From Hyphomicrobium_A sp963745205 (lineage in GTDB: Bacteria; Pseudomonadota; Alphaproteobacteria; Rhizobiales; Hyphomicrobiaceae), in contig CAVUWX010000007.1 of NCBI GenBank assembly GCA_963745205.1, forward strand, positions 595,161 to 659,160: a DNA stretch of 64,000 bases. The letters run 5' to 3'. The notes under the pieces are model-generated. The model was not told the origin of the DNA. It did no database searches and saw only the letters and a program-made list of their open reading frames with translations. Positions 1-7,857 of the stretch are shown here, piece by piece. Positions within the stretch are counted from its first letter, which is position 1. Each line of letters opens with the position of its first letter. The position numbers and the translations under genes are program-made.

Positions 1-58
1 GACGGAATCGGCGCAAGGCGCTGTCCCAACTAGACAGCAATTAGCTGATTGATCAGCG

Positions 59-190
59 CTACCACAAACCGAGTTGTTGACCGAGGTCATCGATCTCACC
101 GGAAATCATATGCGTGTAATGGGCGTTGTTCTCAGCGATGTCCCACGCCAAGACGCCGAACAGCAAAATGACCAGCAAGACCAAACGCAT
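59..190 (-). CDS. Small single-pass membrane protein, unknown function
   Basis: This 43-residue reading frame begins with a hydrophobic stretch (residues about 2-16, MRLVLLVILLFGVLAW) followed by a polar, acidic and aromatic tail ending DLGQQLGLW. That pattern is typical of small inner-membrane peptides or uncleaved signal anchors. The frame is open further upstream to 364, but that extension is Cys- and Arg-rich with no coherent character, so I chose the ATG at 190. No good Shine-Dalgarno sequence is visible. Small proteins of this general look are annotated as hypothetical in Hyphomicrobiales, but I do not recognise a named family. It may be noise. Confidence 0.4.
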   Translation of the reverse strand: MRLVLLVILLFGVLAWDIAENNAHYTHMISGEIDDLGQQLGLW

Positions 191-272
191 GGATTGAAAA
201 CGCGACTTTGCGCCCGTTTCCGTCTGTGGACAGCTTAATTGATATTTGCAGGGACAGAGCGAGAATCGGTGC

Positions 273-373
273 AGGGTCCGCGCTGTCTCCTGGTTTCTGG
301 CGACCCGCCTAGCCCTCTTGGCGGTCTGAGATACGGTGAGCCCCGGTGAAAAGCCGGGGCTCATTGCTTTTTG
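273..373 (+). ncRNA. Candidate small RNA upstream of lexA
   Basis: A strong intrinsic terminator on the + strand (338-373) has no + strand gene before it within the window. About 70 bases upstream lies a plausible sigma-70 promoter: TTGATA at 239-244, a 16-base spacer, and GAGAAT at 261-266. That predicts a transcript of about 100 bases starting near 273. It would contain a second small hairpin (CCGCC near 306 pairing with GGCGG near 320) before the terminator. No open frame in it looks coding. The alternative is that the terminator ends a longer transcript antisense to the small peptide at 59-190. Confidence 0.35.
338..373 (+). terminator. Intrinsic terminator on + strand
   Basis: A nine-base-pair perfect stem (GAGCCCCGG at 338-346 with CCGGGGCTC at 354-362), a seven-base loop, and a trailing ATTGCTTTTTT tract form a textbook Rho-independent terminator on the + strand. 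It shields lexA from upstream transcription. Confidence 0.75.
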
Positions 374-416
374 GGCTCTTCGTCCTTCATTAGGTCAGCA
401 CCTTCCGCCCCTTGCA

Positions 417-457
417 GAACGCCCCGCGAACGGCTAGGGTACGTTCATGCTTTGTCC
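417..457 (+). promoter_or_regulatory. LexA operator (SOS boxes) of lexA
   Basis: GAAC-N7-GAAC at 417-431 is a perfect match to the alphaproteobacterial LexA box (GTTC-N7-GTTC read on the other strand). A second, degenerate copy GTTC-N7-GTCC lies at 443-457. Both sit 40-80 bases before the lexA start, as expected for autoregulation of the SOS repressor. The spacing suggests two LexA dimers covering the promoter. Confidence 0.85.
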
Positions 458-497
458 AAGTTAATTCGAGTCTTCGGCGAAGCACCCTGGAGGCCCA

Positions 498-1202
498 ATG
501 CTGACCGAGAAGCAAAAAGAGCTACTGCTCTTTATCCATTCGCGCATGCAGGAATCGGGCGTCCCGCCCTCCTTCGACGAGATGAAGGACGCCCTCGACT
601 TGAAGTCGAAATCCGGCATCCACCGCCTCATCACGGCGCTGGTCGAGCGCGGCTTCATCCGCCGCCTGCCCCACCGCGCCCGCGCCATCGAGGTCATCCG
701 CCTACCGGAAAACTCGGCTGAGGCGCGCTCCCCACGACGGCCCGGCTTCCAGCCGAGCGTCATTGAGGGCAGCCGCAGCCGCGATCTCGCCCCTCCGCCG
801 TCCACCGTCATCGACAGCCGCACGGTTTCCGTTCCAGTCATGGGCCGCATCGCGGCCGGCACGCCCATCAGCGCCATCCAGAACCACACCCACGACATCG
901 CCTGCCCACCGGATCTCCTTACCAACGGCGAGCACTTCGCGCTGGAGGTGAAGGGCGATTCCATGATCGAAGCCGGCATTTTGGACGGCGACGTCGTCGT
1001 CATCCGCCGCTGCGACACGGCCGAGAACGGCGACATCGTGGTGGCCCTCGTCGACCAGGAGGAGGCAACCCTCAAGCGGCTGCGTAAGAAAGGCACGACC
1101 ATCGCGCTCGAAGCCGCCAACCCCGAGTTCAAGACGCGCATCTTCGGGCCCGACCAGGTGGATATCCAGGGCCGGCTCGTCGGCCTCCTCCGCCGCTACT
1201 GA
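498..1202 (+). CDS. lexA: LexA repressor
   Basis: Transcriptional repressor of the SOS DNA-damage regulon; RecA-stimulated self-cleavage inactivates it. The 234-residue protein has an N-terminal winged helix-turn-helix (residues 1-70, starting MLTEKQKELLLFI), a variable linker, and a C-terminal S24 peptidase fold. The Ala-Gly cleavage site is A120-G121 (GRIAAGTP), the catalytic serine is S155 (GDSMI) and the catalytic lysine is K193 (EATLKRL). The start is preceded by GGAGG. It is autoregulated by the LexA boxes at 417-457. Its stop codon overlaps the convergent comEC stop by seven bases, so there is no room for a terminator between them. Confidence 0.97.
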   Translation: MLTEKQKELLLFIHSRMQESGVPPSFDEMKDALDLKSKSGIHRLITALVERGFIRRLPHRARAIEVIRLPENSAEARSPRRPGFQPSVIEGSRSRDLAPPPSTVIDSRTVSVPVMGRIAAGTPISAIQNHTHDIACPPDLLTNGEHFALEVKGDSMIEAGILDGDVVVIRRCDTAENGDIVVALVDQEEATLKRLRKKGTTIALEAANPEFKTRIFGPDQVDIQGRLVGLLRRY

Positions 1203-3466
1203 GGCGGATCGGGCGCCCCAGACTGGCCTGGTTCTGCGTCGACGGGTTCTCCCTCGTCTGAGGGCGGCCCCCGCGCCGTAGCTTTCGCGACCGGCCGTAT
1301 GACACTGGCGCTCGACCACGGCCGCTGTCCCCGGGTCCGCGCCACCGTCTCGATGCGTATCCTGCCGTCATCCTCGATGTAGAGCGCGTGCGTGCCCTCG
1401 CGGCGCGCGGCGAAGAAGTCGACGACAGCCTTCGGCGCCGAGCAGCTCTTCGGGCTGACGATGGAGGCAACGAGGATGCTGGCGCGACGGCAATCGTCGG
1501 CGAATGCCGCGGGGCGCTGCGCCACCGCCACCGTCAATCCCTTGACCCGCGTCCGGCAGCCCACTGCATCGCAGAGGAAGCCTGCAGCCTTGCCCGCTTC
1601 CTTCGGCGTGCGCTGATCGCCGTCGTGTTCGAGCCAGCGCCCGAGCTCGAACGACGCGCGTCCTCCCCCAACCGCCGATAGCTGCCCGCCCTCCTCGCGC
1701 ACCGCGACGAGCGCGCCATCGCGCCCGACCAAAAGGTCGGGCAGGCGCAGGGTGGGCGCGAGTGCCAGGCCCGCGGCGATGAGCGCCGCGCCGGCGAGCC
1801 GCCAGCGCGTCTGCCACAGCGCGAGCCAGAGCCCGCCTGCGATCATCAGGAGAAACGCCGCGGTCGGCATTGCAGGGATGCGCAGGACCGCGCCCGGCAG
1901 GGCAGCAACGCGCTCTGCCGTCCACAGCATGGCGTCAACGCCCCAGCCCATCACCCACAGCGGGGGCGCCTCGAGCCCCAGCGGCATCAGAATCAGCGCG
2001 GCGAGCGCCGCCGGCATCACGATGAGGTCGCAGATCGGAATGGCGACGAGGTTCGCCAGCACCGCGTACTGCTGGCTCTTATGGAAGTAGTAGGCCGCGA
2101 AGGGCGCGACTGCCACGCTCGCGATCAGCGTCGAAAGCACGATGCCCCCCATGAACAGGGCAAACCTAGTCACCGGCCCGCGGCGTGAGAACATCGTGCC
2201 GCGGCCGCGCAGCGCCTCGTAGACCGAGATGAGCGCCACGACGGCGGCGAACGACATTTGGAAACCGACATCGAACAGGCTCTCGGGGAAGAGGACGAGG
2301 ATGAGGGCGGCCGCGAGCACCACGTTGCGCAGCGCCAGCGCCGGCCGTTCGAGGATGACGGCGAGGAACATGATCGCGATCATGATGGCGGAGCGCACGG
2401 TGGCGAACGCCGAGCCCGAGATCAACAGGTAGGCGAGCGTTCCCACCATCGCCGCGGCGGCCGACCATTTCTTGATCGGATAGACGAGCGCGAGCGAGGG
2501 AAAAGCCGCAAGGATGAGCCGCACGAGGTAGAACACGGCCCCCGCCATCACCGCCATGTGCAGGCCCGAAATCGACAGGATGTGCAGCAGCCCGGAGTCG
2601 CGGAAGGCATTGTTGGTCGCGTCCGTGATGCCGCTGCGCTCGCCCGTGATCAATGACAGGGTGATGGCCCCCGTCTGGCCGGGAAGCACGGCCATGACCC
2701 TTAGCGCAATTCTAGCCCGCAGCCGCTCGACGGCCGCCCAGGCGCGCAAGTCCCAGGGCGGCGTTGCCGCGGCGGCATCGATCTCCGCCGCGGTCCACGT
2801 GTAGCCCAGCGCGCCGAGCCTCAGGAACCACGCTTGGCGCCCGAAGTCGTAGTCGCCGGGCAGCGCCGGCTCGGCCGGCGGCATGAGCGTGGCGCGCATG
2901 TGCACGGGGCTGCCGGCCTGCAGCCCCGGTGTCGTCTTGCCGGTCGAGACGCGCACCCGGTATGGCCGCGCCTCTGGCGGCAGGTCCCCTATCGCCGTCA
3001 CCCGCAGCGTGACGCGCTGGCCGCGCGTCGCCTTCGGCTCGACCAGCTCTACGTATCCGCGCACCTCGACCGACGACATCTGCTTTGCAAGCACCGGCGC
3101 ACGCACCCATTCGACGCGCAGCTTGGCCAGCGCGAACCCGACCGAGGCCGCGGCAAGCGCCGTCAGCGCCAGCATCACACCCATGCGCCGGGGCGCCGCT
3201 GGAAGCAGCGCGAGTACGATGGCGAGTGGTGCTAGCGCAGTCAGGACGTGCGGCTCGGCTGGCAGCGAGAAATAGAGCCCGATGCCGAGACCCAGGAGCA
3301 CCGGCATCCACAAGAACCAGCGCTCCTGCTCGGCCTCCAGCCGGCGCATCAGCGGTGCGAAAAACGCCTGCCCGCGCCCGCAGCTTGCTGCCGAGCGCGG
3401 GTTCGAATTCCCCGGCCCTGAACTCCCCTGGGGCCATCGCTGGCCGCCCCTTACCGACCCCGCCAT
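1196..3466 (-). CDS. comEC: ComEC/Rec2-family DNA uptake channel protein
   Basis: Polytopic inner-membrane protein related to the ComEC channel that passes single-stranded DNA into the cytoplasm during natural transformation. Of 756 residues, the first 100 hold hydrophobic helices and a DUF4131-like segment. The competence domain follows, with the typical LLHILSISGLHMAV signature near residue 290 and many membrane segments to about residue 560. The C-terminal 190 residues are soluble but show no HxHxDH metallo-beta-lactamase motif, so the nuclease-like domain of longer ComEC proteins is absent or degenerate. The first 35-40 residues are low-complexity and the true start may be internal, for example at MRRLEAEQERW. 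It diverges from gltX across a very short gap. Confidence 0.88.
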   Translation of the reverse strand: MAGSVRGGQRWPQGSSGPGNSNPRSAASCGRGQAFFAPLMRRLEAEQERWFLWMPVLLGLGIGLYFSLPAEPHVLTALAPLAIVLALLPAAPRRMGVMLALTALAAASVGFALAKLRVEWVRAPVLAKQMSSVEVRGYVELVEPKATRGQRVTLRVTAIGDLPPEARPYRVRVSTGKTTPGLQAGSPVHMRATLMPPAEPALPGDYDFGRQAWFLRLGALGYTWTAAEIDAAAATPPWDLRAWAAVERLRARIALRVMAVLPGQTGAITLSLITGERSGITDATNNAFRDSGLLHILSISGLHMAVMAGAVFYLVRLILAAFPSLALVYPIKKWSAAAAMVGTLAYLLISGSAFATVRSAIMIAIMFLAVILERPALALRNVVLAAALILVLFPESLFDVGFQMSFAAVVALISVYEALRGRGTMFSRRGPVTRFALFMGGIVLSTLIASVAVAPFAAYYFHKSQQYAVLANLVAIPICDLIVMPAALAALILMPLGLEAPPLWVMGWGVDAMLWTAERVAALPGAVLRIPAMPTAAFLLMIAGGLWLALWQTRWRLAGAALIAAGLALAPTLRLPDLLVGRDGALVAVREEGGQLSAVGGGRASFELGRWLEHDGDQRTPKEAGKAAGFLCDAVGCRTRVKGLTVAVAQRPAAFADDCRRASILVASIVSPKSCSAPKAVVDFFAARREGTHALYIEDDGRIRIETVARTRGQRPWSSASVIRPVAKATARGPPSDEGEPVDAEPGQSGAPDPPQ

Positions 3467-3517
3467 GCTATGCTACATCGCAGGCCTACCTCCATCCCAG
3501 CAGCAATCGATCCTTAG

Positions 3518-4957
3518 ATGACCGACAAGACCCGGAGCGACGGCGCGCCGATCGTGCGCTTTGCCCCTTCCCCGACGGGCTTCCTCCACATCGGCGGGGC
3601 GCGGACGGCCTTGTTCAACTGGCTCTACGCCAAGGGCCGCGGCGGCAAGATGCTGCTGCGCATCGAGGACACCGACCGCGAGCGCCTGAGCGCTGCCGCG
3701 GTGTATGCCATCATCGACGGCCTCAAGTGGCTGGAGCTCGACTGGACGGGTGAGCACGTTTCCCAGTTCGGACGGGCGAAGCGCCATCGCGAGGTGGCCG
3801 AGGAGCTGCTCGCCCGCGGCCATGCCTACCGCTGCTACCTTACGACGGACGAGCTCGACGCCATGCGCAAGGCGGCGGAGGCCGAGAAGCGGCCGCTCGC
3901 GATCCGCAGCCAGTGGCGCGACCGCGACGCCGGGGAGGCCCCCAAGGGCCAGCCCTTCGTGATCCGGTTGAAGGCGCCGCGCGAGGGCGAGACGGTCATC
4001 GACGACCAGGTGCAGGGCCGCGTCGTCTTCGCCAACAAGGAGCTCGACGACCTCATCATCCTGCGGAGCGACGGAACCCCCACCTACAATCTCGCCGTCG
4101 TCGTCGACGACCACGACATGGGGATCACGCACGTCATCCGCGGCGTCGATCATCTGACGAACGCCGCGCGCCAGGTGCAGATCTATGCGGCCATGGAGTG
4201 GAGCGTGCCGATCTTCGCGCACGTCCCGCTTATCCACGGTTCCGACGGCGCCAAGCTGTCGAAGCGCCACGGCGCGCTCGGCGTCGAGGCCTACCGCGAG
4301 ATGGGCTATCTGCCGGCCGCACTGCGCAACTATCTCGTCCGCCTCGGCTGGAGCCACGGCAACGACGAGATCATGTCCACCTCGCAGATGGTCGACTGGT
4401 TCGATCTCGATGGCATCGGCCGCTCGGCCGCGCGCTTCGACTTTGCAAAGCTTCAGGACCTCAATGGCCATTACATCCGCTGCGCTAGCGATCTCGAGCT
4501 CATGAAGCGGATCGAGGACATCCTGCCCTTCGTCCCCGACGGATCGAAGATCGTCGCGCGGCTCGACGCCAACACGCGCGCACAGCTGCTCGCCGCCATC
4601 CCGAGCCTGAAGGAGCGAGCTAAGACGCTCCTCGAGCTACTCGACGGCGCCGGCTACCTCTTCGCCGAGCGGCCCATCGCGATGGACGATAAGGCGGTGA
4701 AGCTACTCGACGCGGAAGCGCGCGACCGCTTAGGCGCGCTCCTGCCCAAATTGGAGGCAGCGGACCATTGGCAGGCGGCGCCGCTCGAGGAGATTGTGCG
4801 CACCTACGCCGAGGGCGCCGGCGCCAAGCTTGGTAAGGTTGCTCAGCCACTGCGCGCAGCGCTCACCGGCAAGGCGGTCTCGCCACCGGTGTTCGATGTG
4901 ATGGCCGTGCTCGGCCGCGACGAGGCGCTGGCGCGGATCCGCGACCAAGTCACCTAG
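3518..4957 (+). CDS. gltX: Glutamyl-tRNA synthetase
   Basis: Class I aminoacyl-tRNA synthetase that charges tRNA-Glu (and in organisms with GatCAB often also tRNA-Gln) with glutamate. The 479-residue protein has the HIGH-type motif HIGG at residue 24 within FAPSPTGFLHIGG, the catalytic fold with LLRIEDTDRER, the KMSKS-type loop KLSKR near residue 246, and the C-terminal helical anticodon-binding region. Alphaproteobacteria commonly carry two gltX paralogues, and I cannot say which specificity this copy has. The start ATG follows directly after the divergent comEC promoter region. Confidence 0.96.
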   Translation: MTDKTRSDGAPIVRFAPSPTGFLHIGGARTALFNWLYAKGRGGKMLLRIEDTDRERLSAAAVYAIIDGLKWLELDWTGEHVSQFGRAKRHREVAEELLARGHAYRCYLTTDELDAMRKAAEAEKRPLAIRSQWRDRDAGEAPKGQPFVIRLKAPREGETVIDDQVQGRVVFANKELDDLIILRSDGTPTYNLAVVVDDHDMGITHVIRGVDHLTNAARQVQIYAAMEWSVPIFAHVPLIHGSDGAKLSKRHGALGVEAYREMGYLPAALRNYLVRLGWSHGNDEIMSTSQMVDWFDLDGIGRSAARFDFAKLQDLNGHYIRCASDLELMKRIEDILPFVPDGSKIVARLDANTRAQLLAAIPSLKERAKTLLELLDGAGYLFAERPIAMDDKAVKLLDAEARDRLGALLPKLEAADHWQAAPLEEIVRTYAEGAGAKLGKVAQPLRAALTGKAVSPPVFDVMAVLGRDEALARIRDQVT

Positions 4958-5210
4958 ACAGGCATAGCGCTAACCATTCCGTTGCAGGGCATGGTGCGCT
5001 GTGTCCCTTGCGCGCGGCGGCTATGTTGCGGTGCGAAAATGGTGTACAAATGCGACCGTTGCCGAGACTGCCCGGGTGGCAGGAAGCCCGCCAAGAAACC
5101 GGGATGACAACGAAAAACGCTCATAGGGGACGCTGCTTGTATCTCGCGCCGGGGAGCCTCGGAGTGCCTGCGGACCACGACCGCAAGCCGATATCACAGG
5201 GAGACGTGCC

Positions 5211-6533
5211 ATGAACGTGCAGGACCGGCCGATCGAGGCTGCAAAAGAGGTCGAGGCCGAGCTTTCGCTCGAAGGCAAGACGACGAAGATGCCGGTTCGG
5301 CGCGGAACGCTCGGTCCCGACGTGATCGATGTCGGCAAGCTTTATCGCGACACTGGCTGCTTCACCTACGACCCGGGCTTCACCTCGACCGCGAACTGCG
5401 TCTCGCGCATCACCTACATCGACGGCGACAAGGGCGTCCTGCTCTATCGCGGCTACCCCATCGACCAGCTCGCCGAGCAGTCGAACTTCCTCGAGACCTG
5501 CTACCTCTTGCTCTACGGCGACCTGCCGACGAAGGAGCAGTTCGAAACCTACCGCAACACCATCACGCGGCACACGATGCTGCACGAGCAGATGGCGCGC
5601 TTCTTCACCGGCTTCCGGCGTGACGCGCACCCGATGGCAGTGATGGTGGGCGTCATCGGTGCGCTCTCGGCGTTCTATCACGACTCCACCGACATCAACG
5701 ATCCGGTGCAGCGCGCGGTCGCAAGCCACCGCATGATCGCCAAGATGCCGACGATCGCCGCGATGGCCTACAAGTATTCGATCGGCCAGCCGTTCATCTA
5801 CCCGCGCAACGATCTGGATTTCACCGCGAACTTCCTGCAGATGTGCTTTGCGATCCCCTGCGAGCCGTATGTGGGCAACCCCGTCCTCACCAAGGCGCTC
5901 GATCGCATTTTCATCCTGCACGCTGACCACGAGCAGAACGCCTCGACCTCGACCGTGCGGCTCGCGGGCTCCTCTGGCGCCAACCCGTTCGCGTGCATCG
6001 CGGCCGGCATCGCCTGCCTTTGGGGGCCCGCGCACGGCGGCGCCAACGAGGCCGCCCTCAACATGCTGACCGAGATCGGCACCGTCGATCGCATTCCCGA
6101 ATTCATCAAGAAGGCGAAGGACAAGAACTCCGGCTTCCGCCTGATGGGCTTCGGGCATCGCGTCTACAAGAACTACGATCCGCGCGCCAAGGTGATGCAA
6201 CAGACCTGCCATGAGGTGTTGGACGCGCTTGGCACCAAGGACGAGCCGTTGCTCGAGGTCGCGATGGAGCTCGAGCGCATCGCGCTGCAGGACGAGTATT
6301 TCATCGAGAAGAAGCTCTACCCCAACATCGACTTCTACTCGGGCATCACGCTGCGCGCGCTCGGCTTCCCCGTCTCCATGTTCACGGTGCTGTTCGCTAT
6401 CGCCCGCACCGTCGGCTGGATTTCGCAGTGGAAGGAAATGATCGAGGATCCCGAGCAGCGCATCGGTCGTCCGCGCCAGCTCTATGAGGGATCGACCGAG
6501 CGCAATTTCATCCCGCTGGCGCAGCGCGGCTGA
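5211..6533 (+). CDS. gltA: Citrate synthase
   Basis: Condenses acetyl-CoA and oxaloacetate to citrate, the entry step of the TCA cycle. The 440-residue protein has the N-terminal beta domain characteristic of hexameric Gram-negative type II citrate synthases, then the helical catalytic body. Visible active-site segments are GPAHGGANEA (catalytic His) and GFGHRVYKNYDPR (second His and substrate Arg). A clear GGGAG Shine-Dalgarno precedes the ATG by about eight bases. The 253-base gap from gltX suggests its own promoter, but I could not pick a confident one. It converges with lpxB. Confidence 0.97.
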   Translation: MNVQDRPIEAAKEVEAELSLEGKTTKMPVRRGTLGPDVIDVGKLYRDTGCFTYDPGFTSTANCVSRITYIDGDKGVLLYRGYPIDQLAEQSNFLETCYLLLYGDLPTKEQFETYRNTITRHTMLHEQMARFFTGFRRDAHPMAVMVGVIGALSAFYHDSTDINDPVQRAVASHRMIAKMPTIAAMAYKYSIGQPFIYPRNDLDFTANFLQMCFAIPCEPYVGNPVLTKALDRIFILHADHEQNASTSTVRLAGSSGANPFACIAAGIACLWGPAHGGANEAALNMLTEIGTVDRIPEFIKKAKDKNSGFRLMGFGHRVYKNYDPRAKVMQQTCHEVLDALGTKDEPLLEVAMELERIALQDEYFIEKKLYPNIDFYSGITLRALGFPVSMFTVLFAIARTVGWISQWKEMIEDPEQRIGRPRQLYEGSTERNFIPLAQRG

Positions 6534-6564
6534 CGCAGCGCGCTCGATTTCTGCCAATTCCGGA

Positions 6565-6590
6565 GGCGGCGAGCCACCAGGTTCGCCGCC
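6565..6590. terminator. Hairpin between convergent gltA and lpxB
   Basis: An eight-base-pair perfect inverted repeat (GGCGGCGA at 6565-6572 with TCGCCGCC at 6583-6590) fills the short gap between the convergent stops of gltA and lpxB. It has no T-run on either strand, so it is a weak bidirectional terminator or a 3'-end stabiliser rather than a classic intrinsic terminator. Confidence 0.4.
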
Positions 6591-6591
6591 G

Positions 6592-7857
6592 TCACCGTAT
6601 CAGCCGGACAGCGTCGCGACCGTGCTCGGCGTACTGCAGCACGATCTCGGCCGCGACGTCGCTCGGCGAGCCGCCGGCGCGCACCATGCGCTGCGGGATG
6701 CGGGCAAGCGCCGCAAGCTGCCCACGGCGCTCGAACGTGTCTCGCAGAAGCAGCCCCACTGCGCTCGCGAGGTTTTCGGGCGTGCAGTCCTCCTGGATGA
6801 ACTCGGGGAACGCCTTCTCGCCAAGGACGAGGTTGGCGAGCACGACGGAAGGCGCCTTGATCAAGAAGCGGAGCGGCCGCGCCGAGATCCGATCAACGCG
6901 GTAGGCCACCACCATCGGCGTACCGGCGAGCGCGAGCTCCAGCGTCACCGTGCCGGAAGCGGCGAGCGCGGCGTGCGCCAGCCTGAAGGCGCAGAACTTA
7001 TCCTCCTCGCCCTCGATGAGGTGCGGCCGCGTCCGCCACGACTTGAGCTTGGCCTCGACCAGAGGGCGCACGTGCGGCACGACGGGCATGATGACTTGCG
7101 GTGCGAGCCCTCGCTCGTAGAGCAGGTCGACCGCCTTGCCGAACGGCCCCATCAAGCGTCCGACCTCGGAAATGCGGCTGCCCGGCAGTACGAGGAGGAC
7201 GGGGCGCTGCTCCTCGAGCCGCAATCTGTCCGCCAGCGCGTAAGGGTCGAGCTTGCGCATCCAGTCCAGCCGTTCGATCAGCGGATGGCCGACGTAGGTG
7301 CACGGCGGCCCGCCGAGCTCTTCGTGCGCCTGCGGCTCGAACGGCAAGAGCGCCAGCACGTGATCGACGTAGGCGCGCATCTTGCGTGCGCGCCCCGGTC
7401 GCCACGCCCACACGCTGGGCGAGACATAGTCGATGATGGGGATCTGGGGCGCGCGCTTGCGGATGCGCTTGGCGATCGGATGTGTGAACTCGGGCGCATC
7501 GATGATAACGACCGCGTCGGGTTCGGCGGCGACGGCGGCTTCCGCCGTGCGGCGAACGCGGGAGATGAGGCGCGGCAGCCGCAGCAGGATCGAAAGCGGG
7601 CTCATCACCGCCACGTCGCTCAAGGGAAATTGGGAGGCGAGGCCCTCTCGTTCCATCCCCTCGCCGCCGACGCCGAGGTAATGCACGCGACCCTTGCGCA
7701 GGACGTTGAGCGCGGCCATGAGGCGCGACCCCAGCGCGTCGCCAGAATGCTCGCCGGCAATGAGGAACAGGCGCAGGTCGTGGCGCGCGACGCCGGGACG
7801 CCCCGTCGTCTCGGCACCCTGCGGCCACGCTCGCACGTTCCTGTCACTGGCGGCCAT
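6592..7857 (-). CDS. lpxB: Lipid-A-disaccharide synthase
   Basis: Glycosyltransferase (GT19) that joins lipid X and UDP-2,3-diacylglucosamine to form the lipid A disaccharide at the inner-membrane surface. It is 421 residues from the chosen ATG at 7857. Family segments include LFLIAGEHSGD near the N-terminus, GVGGEGM, and the C-terminal LPGSRISEV and SGTVTLELAL motifs. The frame is open further upstream, but that part lies inside lpxI and is low-complexity. Starting at 7857 gives a 14-base overlap with the lpxI stop, consistent with translational coupling. It is the last gene of the lpx block, and its substrate is made by the preceding lpxI product. Confidence 0.95.
   Translation of the reverse strand: MAASDRNVRAWPQGAETTGRPGVARHDLRLFLIAGEHSGDALGSRLMAALNVLRKGRVHYLGVGGEGMEREGLASQFPLSDVAVMSPLSILLRLPRLISRVRRTAEAAVAAEPDAVVIIDAPEFTHPIAKRIRKRAPQIPIIDYVSPSVWAWRPGRARKMRAYVDHVLALLPFEPQAHEELGGPPCTYVGHPLIERLDWMRKLDPYALADRLRLEEQRPVLLVLPGSRISEVGRLMGPFGKAVDLLYERGLAPQVIMPVVPHVRPLVEAKLKSWRTRPHLIEGEEDKFCAFRLAHAALAASGTVTLELALAGTPMVVAYRVDRISARPLRFLIKAPSVVLANLVLGEKAFPEFIQEDCTPENLASAVGLLLRDTFERRGQLAALARIPQRMVRAGGSPSDVAAEIVLQYAEHGRDAVRLIR

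Noticed and set aside
5121..6557. 478-codon - strand frame opposite gltA
   Set aside because: Pure antisense of citrate synthase with Val/Arg/His-rich composition and no motifs.
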